In this document: one piece after another, positions 10,164 through 19,307 of the stretch
How the letters are laid out: each line of letters starts with the position of its first letter
Numbering within the stretch: the stretch's first letter is position 1
Notes under the pieces: model-generated
The model's input: the letters and a program-made list of their open reading frames with translations, nothing else
Databases searched by the model: none
What the model was told of the DNA's origin: nothing
Assembly: GCF_900128985.1 (NCBI RefSeq)
Contig: NZ_FQUC01000006.1
Coordinates: 124,001-188,000 of the forward strand
Source of the DNA: Indolivaga macrotermitis
Lineage (GTDB): Bacteria > Bacteroidota > Bacteroidia > Bacteroidales > Dysgonomonadaceae
DNA: 64,000 nucleotides
Direction: 5' to 3'
Program-made: the position numbers and the translations under genes

Positions 10164-11387
10164 ATGGAAAACAATACGATAAAAGAACGCTTAATTTTAA
10201 AGCCCGTAGGACTTGAGTATCTCGATCAGTTTAACCAATTGCTCCGGTATGTTTTTCAGGTAACAAATAACGATTTATTAGAAAGCGGTTACGAAGACGG
10301 CGAAATAACCAAAGCCAAACGCCCTATTCTCAAAAATGCAAATGTTATCGGATGGTTTAATCACGACCAGCTTGTATCACAGTTATGTATTTATCCTTGT
10401 GAGGTTAATGTACATGGGAAGATATTTTCGATGGGTGGACTGACCGGAGTCGGTACATACCCCGAATACTCTAATCTGGGATTGATGAACGATCTGATAA
10501 AAAAAGGCTTGGAAATGATGCGCGATAACGGTCAGTGTATTTCGTACCTGTACCCCTATTCAATTCCCTACTACCGGAAAAAAGGATGGGAAATTATATC
10601 CGATCACTTGACTTTCGAATTAAAAGACAACCAGATACCCAAAAGCAGAACTGTCAGTGGATATGTAGAGAGGCTAGCCGTTACAGATAAGGATGTTATA
10701 AGCGTGTACGATAAATTTGCCCGTTCCACACACGGAGCATTAATACGTCATAAGCTCGAATGGGAAGAATACTGGAGATGGGAAAACGAAGAGGAAAGAA
10801 TCGCTGTAATCTACTATGACCAGAACGATCAACCCAGAGGATATATATTATACTGGATATCTGACGATATCTTTCATATCAAAGACATTATATATCTGGA
10901 TCAGGAAGCCCGGAAAGGGCTTTGGAACTTCGTATATGCCCACTATTCAATGGTAGATAAGGTAGAAGGTAACCTGTACAACAACGAGCCTATACATTTT
11001 CTATTGGAAGACGGGCAAATAAGCGAAACTCTTGAACCATATTATATGGCACGCATTGTGGATGTGGCATCTTTTCTGAATAACTATCCATTCAAATCAG
11101 CAGAGATATTTACTCCATTCCATTTTCAGGTATCAGACCCATTAGCCAAATGGAACGAAGGCATATTCTCTATTATCAGAAATGCTCAGGGAGAGTTTAT
11201 TGTTACCAGAGAAAAAACAGGACAGGAGGTCAGCCTTGATATCCAAACTCTAACAACGATGTTAATGTCGTACCGTACTCCGACTTATCTGCATAAAATA
11301 GAACGCCTCCGTACCGACGATACTACTTTACGGATTCTTGAGCAGATTATCCCGAGAGAACAGCCTTATTTTTCCGACTACTTTTAA
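10164..11387 (+). CDS. Eis-like GNAT acetyltransferase with SCP2-type C-terminal domain
   Basis: 407 residues from the ATG at 10164 (MENNTIKERL), preferred over an ATG nine codons upstream because it starts directly at the family's first strand. The layout is Eis-like: an N-terminal GNAT domain (VNVHGKIFSMGGLTGVGTYPEY, then a loop YSNLGLMNDLIKKG), a second degenerate GNAT domain, and a C-terminal sterol-carrier-like domain from about 290. The protein ends in an aromatic residue (SDYF), as in Eis enzymes that use the terminal carboxylate as general base. Substrates of the family include aminoglycosides and protein lysines; the substrate here is unknown. Confidence 0.85.
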   Translation: MENNTIKERLILKPVGLEYLDQFNQLLRYVFQVTNNDLLESGYEDGEITKAKRPILKNANVIGWFNHDQLVSQLCIYPCEVNVHGKIFSMGGLTGVGTYPEYSNLGLMNDLIKKGLEMMRDNGQCISYLYPYSIPYYRKKGWEIISDHLTFELKDNQIPKSRTVSGYVERLAVTDKDVISVYDKFARSTHGALIRHKLEWEEYWRWENEEERIAVIYYDQNDQPRGYILYWISDDIFHIKDIIYLDQEARKGLWNFVYAHYSMVDKVEGNLYNNEPIHFLLEDGQISETLEPYYMARIVDVASFLNNYPFKSAEIFTPFHFQVSDPLAKWNEGIFSIIRNAQGEFIVTREKTGQEVSLDIQTLTTMLMSYRTPTYLHKIERLRTDDTTLRILEQIIPREQPYFSDYF

Positions 11388-11400
11388 TTTATAGATAAAA

Positions 11401-11430
11401 ATACGGCTGTCAATTCCTTGACAGCCGTAT
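11401..11430. terminator. Terminator between convergent Eis-like and susD genes
   Basis: Perfect 13-bp stem ATACGGCTGTCAA (11401-11413) with its complement (11418-11430) and a TTCC loop. On the minus strand it is followed by a T-rich run, so it mainly ends the SusC/SusD transcript; it may also stop the plus-strand gene. Confidence 0.88.
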
Positions 11431-11494
11431 TCATATAATAACCTAATCTTTTACAACTTATACTAATTGTAATTATCTCTTCTTATTTTTTCGA

Positions 11495-12931
11495 TCAATA
11501 AACATCAAACCATAGTTTGGTAGTCAGTAAATCGACTCCTTGATCAGCTATTGCTTTTTTATAATTATCACCATTCAACGATTGCTCTGTTCCCGGATAA
11601 TAGTAGCGCGAAGGTAATTGTCCTTCAAGCACACTTGAGGGGCCTGCTACCAATTGAGGATAGTCTAAGCGGCGCCATTCGGCAAAAGCATCCAGACCTT
11701 GTCCGAAAAAGGCGATCCATTTTTGTTCACCTATTGATTTCTTATAATTGGCAGCATCATATTTTACGCCTGCCTGATTCAGATATTCAGATACTTCCGA
11801 CGCATTTGTAATTCCGAATTGATTCAAAGATGCTGTTATTGCCTGATTATAATATTGCTCGGCACTTCCCGAAATATATCCGCGGGCAACAGCTTCAGCC
11901 AACCCGAATAATACTTCGGAATATGTGTAGAATACAGCAGGAGAAACATCTGTCAAAAAGAATGTTCCCGGTTTAGATGTCTTGGCAAAACCCTGATTAT
12001 TCGCATCACTATTCGAAAGTCCGTTAGCTGCACCCACATATTTACCTACCGATGTATCGGTTGGCAACTGTGCATAGACCGGCAAACGGGGATCAGACAG
12101 ATCAGTCAGTTTATCGACTATTGTTTTAGAAACACGGTAATCATCACGGGTTTCGAAACGCGCAGCCTGAGGATTCTGCTGTGGCGAACTGGTATAGACA
12201 AACTGGAAAATATCGTCGTTACTGCTAATCAATCCGGCAGCATCGTTTACCGCAGCATTAATAGTTTGTTTAGCCAGATCACTTTCGCGATCTGCAATAC
12301 GTAATGCAATACGAAGGCGAAGTGAATTCACCAGTTTTTTCCATTTGCTTATATCACCATCATATACAACATCTCCGCTGATAGCTTCACCCGAAGCGCT
12401 TAAGAGTGTTTGAGCCTGCTCTAAATCAGACAACAAACCGGTATATACTTCTTTCTGAGTATTATAAGCGGGGGTTACACTCTTTCCTGTTTCCGTATAA
12501 GGAATGTCGCCATACGCATCAGTAAGAATCAGGTATACCCAAGAGCGTAGTGCCAGCGCTGTACCTTTGTAATTATCATTTGCAGAACCTTCATCCGCCA
12601 GAGATATTATCTTATCAAGGTCGGTAATCAGTGTTGCATATCCTGTATTCCAAAGTGTGGTTACACTTGTACTTGAATTTGCAAATTCATAACGGTCTGT
12701 TTCGGTATACTGGATAGATGCCCAGTGCTGAACAAACAGCAATGATGTATTGAACCCGGCATCAGCACCCCAGTAGAGGTCTGCTGCATGTTTCAGGCTA
12801 CCGGTCAACAGATAGTTAGGATATGGATTTTCTGTTGCATTCGGATTTTCGTTAATCTTATCCAATTGATCGTTGCACGAACTGAATAATACCAGTGTAG
12901 CAGCCAAAAGTGATACTATATTTTTATACAT
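11495..12931 (-). CDS. SusD/RagB-family outer-membrane lipoprotein
   Basis: 478 residues with a signal peptide ending in a lipobox (VLFSSC, Cys19), placing it on the cell surface as the lid of the adjacent SusC channel. The sequence fits the SusD-like_2 subgroup: LDKINENPNATENPYPNYLLTGSL near the N-terminus, TPR-like helices (ALALRSWVYLILTDAYGDIPYTE) and a C-terminal binding region ending WFDVY. It follows susC by 110 bases, and the GGTCTGAGACC palindrome lies 24 nt before its ATG. The pair belongs with a PstS-like protein and no glycosidase, so a polysaccharide target is not implied. Confidence 0.92.
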   Translation of the reverse strand: MYKNIVSLLAATLVLFSSCNDQLDKINENPNATENPYPNYLLTGSLKHAADLYWGADAGFNTSLLFVQHWASIQYTETDRYEFANSSTSVTTLWNTGYATLITDLDKIISLADEGSANDNYKGTALALRSWVYLILTDAYGDIPYTETGKSVTPAYNTQKEVYTGLLSDLEQAQTLLSASGEAISGDVVYDGDISKWKKLVNSLRLRIALRIADRESDLAKQTINAAVNDAAGLISSNDDIFQFVYTSSPQQNPQAARFETRDDYRVSKTIVDKLTDLSDPRLPVYAQLPTDTSVGKYVGAANGLSNSDANNQGFAKTSKPGTFFLTDVSPAVFYTYSEVLFGLAEAVARGYISGSAEQYYNQAITASLNQFGITNASEVSEYLNQAGVKYDAANYKKSIGEQKWIAFFGQGLDAFAEWRRLDYPQLVAGPSSVLEGQLPSRYYYPGTEQSLNGDNYKKAIADQGVDLLTTKLWFDVY

Positions 12932-12952
12932 GACTTTTCTTCTTTTTTAATT

Positions 12953-12969
12953 AAAGGTCTCAGACCTTT
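12953..12969 (-). repeat. GGTCTGAGACC leader palindrome upstream of susD
   Basis: AAAGGTC-TGA-GACCTTT on the minus strand (7-bp arms, 3-nt centre), ending 24 nt (from the 11-nt core 12956-12966) before the susD ATG. Same core and orientation as the copies at 17225-17235, 20124-20134, 20151-20161 and 56320-56330. Confidence 0.65.
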
Positions 12970-13041
12970 TTATTGATTTTGTAAGTAGAACTGCAATAAT
13001 CAGTATACTCTAAATATATCTTTAAATACTTACTTATAACC

Positions 13042-16000
13042 TTAAAATCTTAAATTCACATTGAATCCGTAAGAACGGGTTGTAGGTAAAGAAAGGCTTT
13101 CGATACCCTGTCCGTTACCAGTATTGAACGCAGTCTCGGGGTCGATATTCGGTGCATCCTTATAGATGAAGAACAGATTACGTCCTACAGCCGAAATACT
13201 GGCGCCTTCAAGCCCGATTCTTTTTACTAAACTACGTGCAAAAGTATATGTTACCTTTATCTCACGGAATTTGATATAAGACGCTTTATATGTAAACGCT
13301 TCTGAAATATTATATAGCGATTTGTAATAATCTTCGGCACTTACTACTGTCGAGTTTTTTTGTCCATCGGCTGTTACACCATTCACAATTATACCATCTT
13401 CGTATACTGTTTGTCCCGCCGGAGCCTGATTGGTTGGCAATAGTACTTTAGTATCGTTAGCATCTACATAATAGTACAAGCCTCCGTGTTCTGCATCACG
13501 ACCGGGAAGAGTCGAAGCCAATACTCCGGTATATACTCCGGTTCTGTTTGTACCCGAATAGATTTTTCCACCTATGCTTGCATCTATCAAAGCCGATAGT
13601 TCTATATTCTTATAAGTAAATGTATTGCTGATACCTCCTGTCCATTTAGGAGTATAATGTCCCAGCACTTTGTTTTGAGAATCGGCACGGGGCAACCCTT
13701 TAGAATCGACAATAATATTCCCATCATCATCTCTCAGATAAGCAGTTCCGTATAAAGCTCCGTATGCACTACCTACCGAAGCCAAAACCTGTGTAGTACC
13801 TGATGTGGCAATCACATAGTTTTTAATCAGTCCGGCGTCATCCAATACAGTTACTTCACTTTTGTTGATCGCGTAGTTAAGACCTATATTCCATTTGAAG
13901 TCTTTTACTTCTACAGGAGTAACATCGAACTGAATTTCCAACCCTTTATTGTTTATCTTTCCTGCATTTAATAACTGAGTTGTATATCCGCTGGCAGCTG
14001 TTGTATTTATCTTTAATATCTGGTTGATACTGTTTGTATTATATAGAGCAACATCCAAGTGTACCCTGTTACCGAATAAACCTAATTCAGCACCGATTTC
14101 GGTCGAACGGGTAGTTTCGGGTTTCAGATCAGGATTATTTTTAATCTTAGATGACGTTTGTATAGGATTACCTGTATAAGCAGTCTCGAAATTATAAACG
14201 TTAGCCAACTGGTAAGGATCACCATCGCTACCTACTTCTGACCAACCTCCGCGAATTTTCAGGAAGTCAAGCGTAGAGCTCTTTATATCCAAAGCTTCGC
14301 TTAATACCAAACTGGCATTTACCGAAGGATAGAAGTAAGAACGGTTATCACGAGGCAAAGTAGACGACCAGTCGTTACGGGCTGTAAGGTTCAAAAACGC
14401 ATAACCTTTATAACCTAACTGTGCCGATGCATATGTACTGTATACACGTTGTTTGCTGTAATCATTAGACGATACAAGCGGGTCACGCGAGTTTGTCAAT
14501 GTATATAAATCAGGTACTGCCAAACGTGGAGCCTGTTGATAATTGTTTTCATACGTTTTGTTACGTAAGTTGAAACCAACCAATGCATCCAAATTAAGAT
14601 CCGCAGTCAAGTCCTTTTTATAATTCAGGATAGCTTCGGTGTTATTTTCGCTGATAGTATAGCGGTCTTCCGAATAAGATCCGTAAGGCGTTCCGTTAGT
14701 ACCGTATTTAATTTTGTATTTACGGCTGTCGTTATAATAATCAGTACCTGTACGGAATCTGAAATCAAGACCGTCAATAATATTCACTTCTGCATGAATA
14801 TCACCGATAATACGGTTTCTCTTTTGTTCTACGGTATTGTAATTTGCTCTCCAATAAGGATTGCTATAATAGCTGTTGTTCCAGTTGTTAGTCCAGTCTT
14901 TTTTCAACTCGTTCATATCTACCTGACGACCGAACCATAAGAACTGAAGCATTACCCCTGCTGCCCTGTTACCCGAAGGACCACCCGGAAGGTTAGGTAC
15001 ATCCGTAACAATGTAGTTAGCAGTGGCTCCTACTTTTATACGTTTCGTTAATTGATAGTTAGTATTTAACGAGAAGTTGGTTTTCTTGATCTGAGTATTA
15101 GGTACAGTACCTCTCTGATCCTGATAATTTACTCCCAGACGGAAATCGTATTTTTCATCCGATCCTGCTATCGAAATACCATTATCATAAGTAATACCTG
15201 TATCGAAGAAGTCTTTTACGTTATCAGGATGTGATACGAAAGGCACAGCTACTCCGTTTGAGTAAAACTGAGGAATAAGCTGACCATCCATACGAGGTCC
15301 CCAGCTTTCGTCCACACCATCATTTACACCACCGCCTTTTCCGTCAACATAACTGAATTGCCCGCTGGCTCCCTGTCCGAATACATTCTGAAAATCAGGT
15401 AGTGTAGCTACTCTGGCAAAAGTGATTCCCGAGTTAACAGTAACTCCGATACCTTTCTGTCCTTTACCTGTTTTAGTAGTGATAAGTACTACACCATGAG
15501 CCGCACGCGAACCATATAGTGCTGCTGCATTAGGACCTTTCAATACACTCATCGATTCTATATCCGAAGGATTAAGGTCGGCAATAGCATTACGGAAATC
15601 GCGGGTTGCCCCACCAACCGAAAGTTGAGAGTTATCTACAGGAACACCATCCACGATAAATAAAGGGTCATTCTTTCCTGCAATTGAAGTTTCTCCACGG
15701 ATCACGATACGCGACGAACCCATATCACCTTGTGAATTAGTGATACGTACACCTGCCAATTTACCCGAAAGCCCGTTCAGTAAGTTTGTTTCCTTACTGC
15801 CTTCCAATGCATCACTTTTGATTTCCTGAGTAGTATATCCCAATGATTTTTTCTCGCGGGTGATACCTAAGGCTGTTACCACAACCTGATCCAATACATT
15901 GGTATTATCAGACAATGTTACATGAATAGGTTCTGCTGCATCATAAACATCGACCTCCTGAGTTCGATAACCTAAAAAGTTAATTACTAATGTTACAGGT

Positions 16001-16233
16001 AATTCCTGAGAAACATTTAATGAAAAATTACCGTCAATGTCTGTTACTGTATTTGTTTTCGCAGACGATTTCAACACCACTGATACACCGGGTAATGGTT
16101 GTTGCAAACGATCGATAACAACTCCCCGTAATGTATTCTGAGCAAAAGTTGCCAGAGAAAAAGCAAGTAAGAAAAAGGCTATAGCTCCCCTGTTCGCTAC
16201 TTGCTGTAGCGATTTTAAAGTTATTCTATACAT
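13042..16233 (-). CDS. SusC/RagA-family TonB-dependent outer-membrane transporter
   Basis: 1063 residues. A signal peptide (ending ATFAQ, about 32) is followed by a CarboxypepD-regulatory-like domain (LRGVVIDRLQQPLPGVSVVLK), the TonB box/plug region (DQVVVTALGITREKKSLGYTTQEI; plug signature FIVDGVPVDN and GSRAAHGVVLITTKTGKG) and a large beta barrel ending in the C-terminal Phe (FNVNLRF). It imports a ligand captured by SusD using TonB energy. It follows the PstS-like gene by 49 bases, so the three genes form one unit in the order binding protein, SusC, SusD. Confidence 0.95.
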   Translation of the reverse strand: MYRITLKSLQQVANRGAIAFFLLAFSLATFAQNTLRGVVIDRLQQPLPGVSVVLKSSAKTNTVTDIDGNFSLNVSQELPVTLVINFLGYRTQEVDVYDAAEPIHVTLSDNTNVLDQVVVTALGITREKKSLGYTTQEIKSDALEGSKETNLLNGLSGKLAGVRITNSQGDMGSSRIVIRGETSIAGKNDPLFIVDGVPVDNSQLSVGGATRDFRNAIADLNPSDIESMSVLKGPNAAALYGSRAAHGVVLITTKTGKGQKGIGVTVNSGITFARVATLPDFQNVFGQGASGQFSYVDGKGGGVNDGVDESWGPRMDGQLIPQFYSNGVAVPFVSHPDNVKDFFDTGITYDNGISIAGSDEKYDFRLGVNYQDQRGTVPNTQIKKTNFSLNTNYQLTKRIKVGATANYIVTDVPNLPGGPSGNRAAGVMLQFLWFGRQVDMNELKKDWTNNWNNSYYSNPYWRANYNTVEQKRNRIIGDIHAEVNIIDGLDFRFRTGTDYYNDSRKYKIKYGTNGTPYGSYSEDRYTISENNTEAILNYKKDLTADLNLDALVGFNLRNKTYENNYQQAPRLAVPDLYTLTNSRDPLVSSNDYSKQRVYSTYASAQLGYKGYAFLNLTARNDWSSTLPRDNRSYFYPSVNASLVLSEALDIKSSTLDFLKIRGGWSEVGSDGDPYQLANVYNFETAYTGNPIQTSSKIKNNPDLKPETTRSTEIGAELGLFGNRVHLDVALYNTNSINQILKINTTAASGYTTQLLNAGKINNKGLEIQFDVTPVEVKDFKWNIGLNYAINKSEVTVLDDAGLIKNYVIATSGTTQVLASVGSAYGALYGTAYLRDDDGNIIVDSKGLPRADSQNKVLGHYTPKWTGGISNTFTYKNIELSALIDASIGGKIYSGTNRTGVYTGVLASTLPGRDAEHGGLYYYVDANDTKVLLPTNQAPAGQTVYEDGIIVNGVTADGQKNSTVVSAEDYYKSLYNISEAFTYKASYIKFREIKVTYTFARSLVKRIGLEGASISAVGRNLFFIYKDAPNIDPETAFNTGNGQGIESLSLPTTRSYGFNVNLRF

Positions 16234-16282
16234 ATGTGTGTAAATTATTTACCTGAAAGAATCTGTTCTATTGTATAATGTC

Positions 16283-17203
16283 TTACTTATTGCCCTGAAG
16301 GCTTGCGTAGTTGATTTGTTTTTTCAAGTTGTCTTGTTGAGGAGAGTCTACTGTAAGGAAACCTTGGGCATGGTTGACCTGTTGCCCTGCCGTTACCACC
16401 CATTCTAAAAAGTCCTGAGTATCTTTATTTAAATTCACATAATCGATAGCCACGCTCAACGGTTTAACAGGAATAAGATTCACTTTTTCTTTTTCCAATA
16501 ACTGAAGTGTACCCTCAATCCCTGAACTAATTGTCTGCCATTGATCTTTTTTCAAATCGATAGGCAAAATAGCAATACCGTCTTTCAGCTTTTTACTTTT
16601 GGTATCATAGATATATGACAAGTAATTGAAAGCAATACCCGATTGATCTTTTGCCAGTGCAGTAATAAGGAAGATATCGTCACCGGCTATCTTTTTACCT
16701 TTCAGTTGGGCTGCTTCTTTTTCAAAGTATTCAGACACTACAGCCGAATTAGATGTTGATAAGCTGCCCGAATATACTGTAGGTTCACTTTTGAATGGAT
16801 ATTTGCCGTCATTATCGATGTCTTTTTCGAAAAACAGTTTCTGAATTTTATCCTTATTCAATCCTTTATTATCCACTTCCGCTAAAATCGGATTTTGGTT
16901 GTTAGTTACAGGAAGTATTGCATAACGGGCAACCTGTAACGACAGCTGTGTTTGATTTTTTTCTACATCATCAGCTAAAACACGGATAGCAACTTCATCA
17001 TCGGCAGTTTCTTTTGTTGCCAGCTTTATCTCTACATTCGGATTCTGTTTATTGTATTCAGCAATCCATGCATTTAATATAGGATGTGTAAAATTTGCAC
17101 CTTTTATATATAATACATCTTTGGTATTCTGTGCAAATAATGAAGCAGAGCCTAATATTAATAAGGCTGCTACTATATAATTGGTATATTTCGAAGTTTT
17201 CAT
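16283..17203 (-). CDS. PstS-like periplasmic substrate-binding protein
   Basis: 306 residues with a cleavable signal peptide (LILGSASLFAQ, about 25) and no lipobox. The fold signs fit the PBP-like/PstS group: a first strand followed by a glycine loop (LYIKGANFTHPILNAWIAEY), a middle SGSLSTSNSAV segment that resembles the phosphate-loop helix start, and late segments typical of PstS (DFLEWVVTAGQQVNHAQGFL). A PstABC permease is not encoded nearby; instead the gene is first in a unit with SusC/SusD. It may present an anion or similar small ligand to an inner-membrane system elsewhere. Phosphate as ligand is inference. Confidence 0.8.
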   Translation of the reverse strand: MKTSKYTNYIVAALLILGSASLFAQNTKDVLYIKGANFTHPILNAWIAEYNKQNPNVEIKLATKETADDEVAIRVLADDVEKNQTQLSLQVARYAILPVTNNQNPILAEVDNKGLNKDKIQKLFFEKDIDNDGKYPFKSEPTVYSGSLSTSNSAVVSEYFEKEAAQLKGKKIAGDDIFLITALAKDQSGIAFNYLSYIYDTKSKKLKDGIAILPIDLKKDQWQTISSGIEGTLQLLEKEKVNLIPVKPLSVAIDYVNLNKDTQDFLEWVVTAGQQVNHAQGFLTVDSPQQDNLKKQINYASLQGNK

Positions 17204-17224
17204 AATTTGATATCTAATTGATAA

Positions 17225-17235
17225 GGTCTCAGACC
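17225..17235 (-). repeat. GGTCTGAGACC leader palindrome upstream of the PstS-like gene
   Basis: Minus-strand copy of the GGTC-TGA-GACC element, ending 21 nt before the ATG at 17203; flanking AAGGTC/GACCTT extends the stem by one pair or more. Confidence 0.65.
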
Positions 17236-17610
17236 TATTTATTACTTTGGTAAATTAAAATAACAGCAGTTAGTTATGTTATCAAAATATATCATTAAAT
17301 ACTGACTGTTACTTAATATAAAAATGGGTTATGTTTTTTTGAATATTTATATATTCTTTATTCAGTCTCAGCACATACAACAACACATGCACATTCGTGC
17401 GTTTGAAGATGATAATATTTTCAGAAAGGATATCCTGTCAGTAATTCGTTTTCCCTGAACCATTTGAGACACTGTAACCATTAATTTCATAACCTTAAAC
17501 TTTAAATAATTCATAAGTTTTAACCACAGTACAAAATAATCTAATATTTATTAACTAATATATACCGCACATATGGTATATTTAGTAAGGAGATATGGTA
17601 TATATATAAT

Positions 17611-17649
17611 AAGAGAAACAGCCCGATGAAAAATCCGGCTGTTTCTCTT
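17611..17649 (-). terminator. Terminator of the paralog cluster
   Basis: Perfect 13-bp stem (17611-17623 with 17637-17649; arm AAGAGAAACAGCC) and 13-nt loop, 30 bases past the last paralog's stop, followed on the minus strand by a T/A-rich run. Confidence 0.85.
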
Positions 17650-17679
17650 TAAATATTGATAAGATTACCCTTTAGTACA

Positions 17680-18495
17680 TTAGTCACTTATCCGTAAAGC
17701 ATAAAACTTATTTTCAGGATAATATCCCGATCCATAATATTTTAGTGTAGTGGGAATAGTACCATGCCCATACCCATACCAAGTAATCAGATAATACCGT
17801 TTAGTAGCTGTACTTTGGTTTTTTACAATCAACATACCTTTTACAAGCCCATAAATGGCATTTACATGTAAATTTCCACTGTACAAAATAGATGAACCTT
17901 GTATATCTGCCGAATATGTGCCGCCGGTGGAGCTATCCGATAAGCTCATACGTGCCCAAAACGACTGAATCCCATTCCATGCTGCACCCGAAGCTGTTGT
18001 CATCATCGTCATCAGAGAGACAGCATATGTTCCCGGAGGAAGATCTATATAACTACCCGTCCAATATTCGGTACTTGACGAATTAGGATACAATCCTGTA
18101 GCCAACCCTGTCGGATGCAAATAACCATTTACATATGACAACCCGATACTTTGCCACGATGCTTTACCATTAGCATCGGACATTAACAGCCGGTCTTCTG
18201 CTTGCGTACCATCCCGAAGCATTATAGATCCATTAATTTGCAGGCGGGAGTTATCTGTTGCATTCGGGAACATACCAATTCCCATACGCCCATCAGTGTC
18301 AACAAATACATTATTAGCACTTTGTGTTGTTGACAATACACCACTTGAAGGATCATCCCCTGCCCCATCTATCATAAATATACCTTGTGGGTTCTCGCTT
18401 AAAATGCTTATCTGGGCATTCAACCCCGAAATAAATATGCCAATCAGCTGAAAAACCAATAGAAATCGAAAATATTTCATCTTTATTATCTTCAT
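17680..18495 (-). CDS. Exported repeat-family protein, paralog 3 of 3
   Basis: 271 residues from the ATG at 18495; a second ATG at 18480 would give an equally good signal peptide (MKYFRFLLVFQLIGIF...LNAQ). It shares the full plan of its two upstream paralogs: a signal peptide, an N-terminal 'NPQGIFMIDG' type segment, 'DTDGRMGIGMFP', 'LQINGSIMLRDGTQAEDRLLMSDANGK' (split by short stretches in the other copies), then a C-terminal beta-rich domain beginning LPPGTYAVS. Last gene of the cluster, 11 bases after the preceding stop. Probably surface-exposed or secreted. Function unknown; the N-terminal motifs resemble those in many Bacteroidetes exported proteins of fibre type. Confidence 0.8.
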   Translation of the reverse strand: MKIIKMKYFRFLLVFQLIGIFISGLNAQISILSENPQGIFMIDGAGDDPSSGVLSTTQSANNVFVDTDGRMGIGMFPNATDNSRLQINGSIMLRDGTQAEDRLLMSDANGKASWQSIGLSYVNGYLHPTGLATGLYPNSSSTEYWTGSYIDLPPGTYAVSLMTMMTTASGAAWNGIQSFWARMSLSDSSTGGTYSADIQGSSILYSGNLHVNAIYGLVKGMLIVKNQSTATKRYYLITWYGYGHGTIPTTLKYYGSGYYPENKFYALRISD

Positions 18496-18506
18496 TTTAA
18501 ACCTTA

Positions 18507-19301
18507 TCAATCACTTAACTTATAAAAAACAATATTGTCTTCACCAAAATGATATCCTCCAAAACGGAGAATATACGGTGTACCTGTAATCCCCCTGTAA
18601 GTAGTATTGCCCGCTACATAATAGTAACGCTTATCAACTCCGGTTGAGTTATTAATTATCAATGTACCTAAAAGGAAACCGTAGTAAGTATTCTCTGTTA
18701 TTTCAGCACTCAGATATACTGTATCTTCTAAATCCGGCGAAGGTGCTGCTCCTGATGCTGCACTTGAGTCAGAGAAAGTTGACCTCAGAAAAAAATAGCC
18801 CGAATCCGGAAGAAGATATCCATTGAATCGCAGCACCATAGACACATTAACCGCATATCGTCCGGGAGGTAAAACAATGGAAGTTCCTGTCTGTAAAAAA
18901 TCCGCCGTTGTATAAGGTATATCCACACCTACCGAAGTCAATTCAACTCTTCCGGCATACACCGCAACTTCGTTCCAAGAGGCTTTTCCACTGGCATCGC
19001 TAGTCAATACCCGACCTGCTGCCTGAGTCCCGTCTATCATTGTAAGTCCTCCTACAACCTGTAATTTAGATGAATATCCAGATGAAGGTGCCATCCCAAC
19101 TCCTACCCGTCCCAAATTGTCTATCACAACATCATCTGCATCTACAACTGCCATTGTATTATTCCCTCCTCCATCGATATGGAGTACTGTTGCCGGTAAC
19201 TTTGTATTAACTCCCACTTGTGCTTCCAGCATTAATACCGAAGCACATAAAAAGAATGTAAGCTGTATGTATTTTTTTGTCAAGTTCATATTTTCATTCA
19301 T
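18507..19301 (-). CDS. Exported repeat-family protein, paralog 2 of 3
   Basis: 264 residues. Signal peptide (LTFFLCASVLMLEAQ) followed by the shared N-terminal plan: VGVNTKLPATVLHIDGGG, DNLGRVGVGMAP, LQVVGGLTMIDGTQAAGR and VLTSDASGKASW. The C-terminal half is beta-rich (SIVLPPGRYAVNVSM, FFLRSTFSDSSA, YYGFLLGTLIINNS, KRYYYVAGN) and could be a jelly-roll, C1q-like fold, which is inference. An in-frame ATG four codons later (MNLTKK) is also possible. It lies six bases behind the previous paralog's stop, so the three are co-transcribed. Confidence 0.85.
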   Translation of the reverse strand: MNENMNLTKKYIQLTFFLCASVLMLEAQVGVNTKLPATVLHIDGGGNNTMAVVDADDVVIDNLGRVGVGMAPSSGYSSKLQVVGGLTMIDGTQAAGRVLTSDASGKASWNEVAVYAGRVELTSVGVDIPYTTADFLQTGTSIVLPPGRYAVNVSMVLRFNGYLLPDSGYFFLRSTFSDSSAASGAAPSPDLEDTVYLSAEITENTYYGFLLGTLIINNSTGVDKRYYYVAGNTTYRGITGTPYILRFGGYHFGEDNIVFYKLSD

Positions 19302-19307
19302 TTCAAC

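Larger units (their letters stand above)
17204..17679. other. Non-coding stretch: leader of the PstS-SusCD unit and terminator of the paralog cluster
   Basis: No supported gene. It contains the GGTCTGAGACC palindrome near the PstS-like start and the terminator of the neighbouring cluster near its other end. Between them are only AT-rich sequence and two ATATGGTATA direct repeats near 17570-17605. No convincing TTTG/TAnnTTTG promoter was found for the PstS-like gene. Confidence 0.5.
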
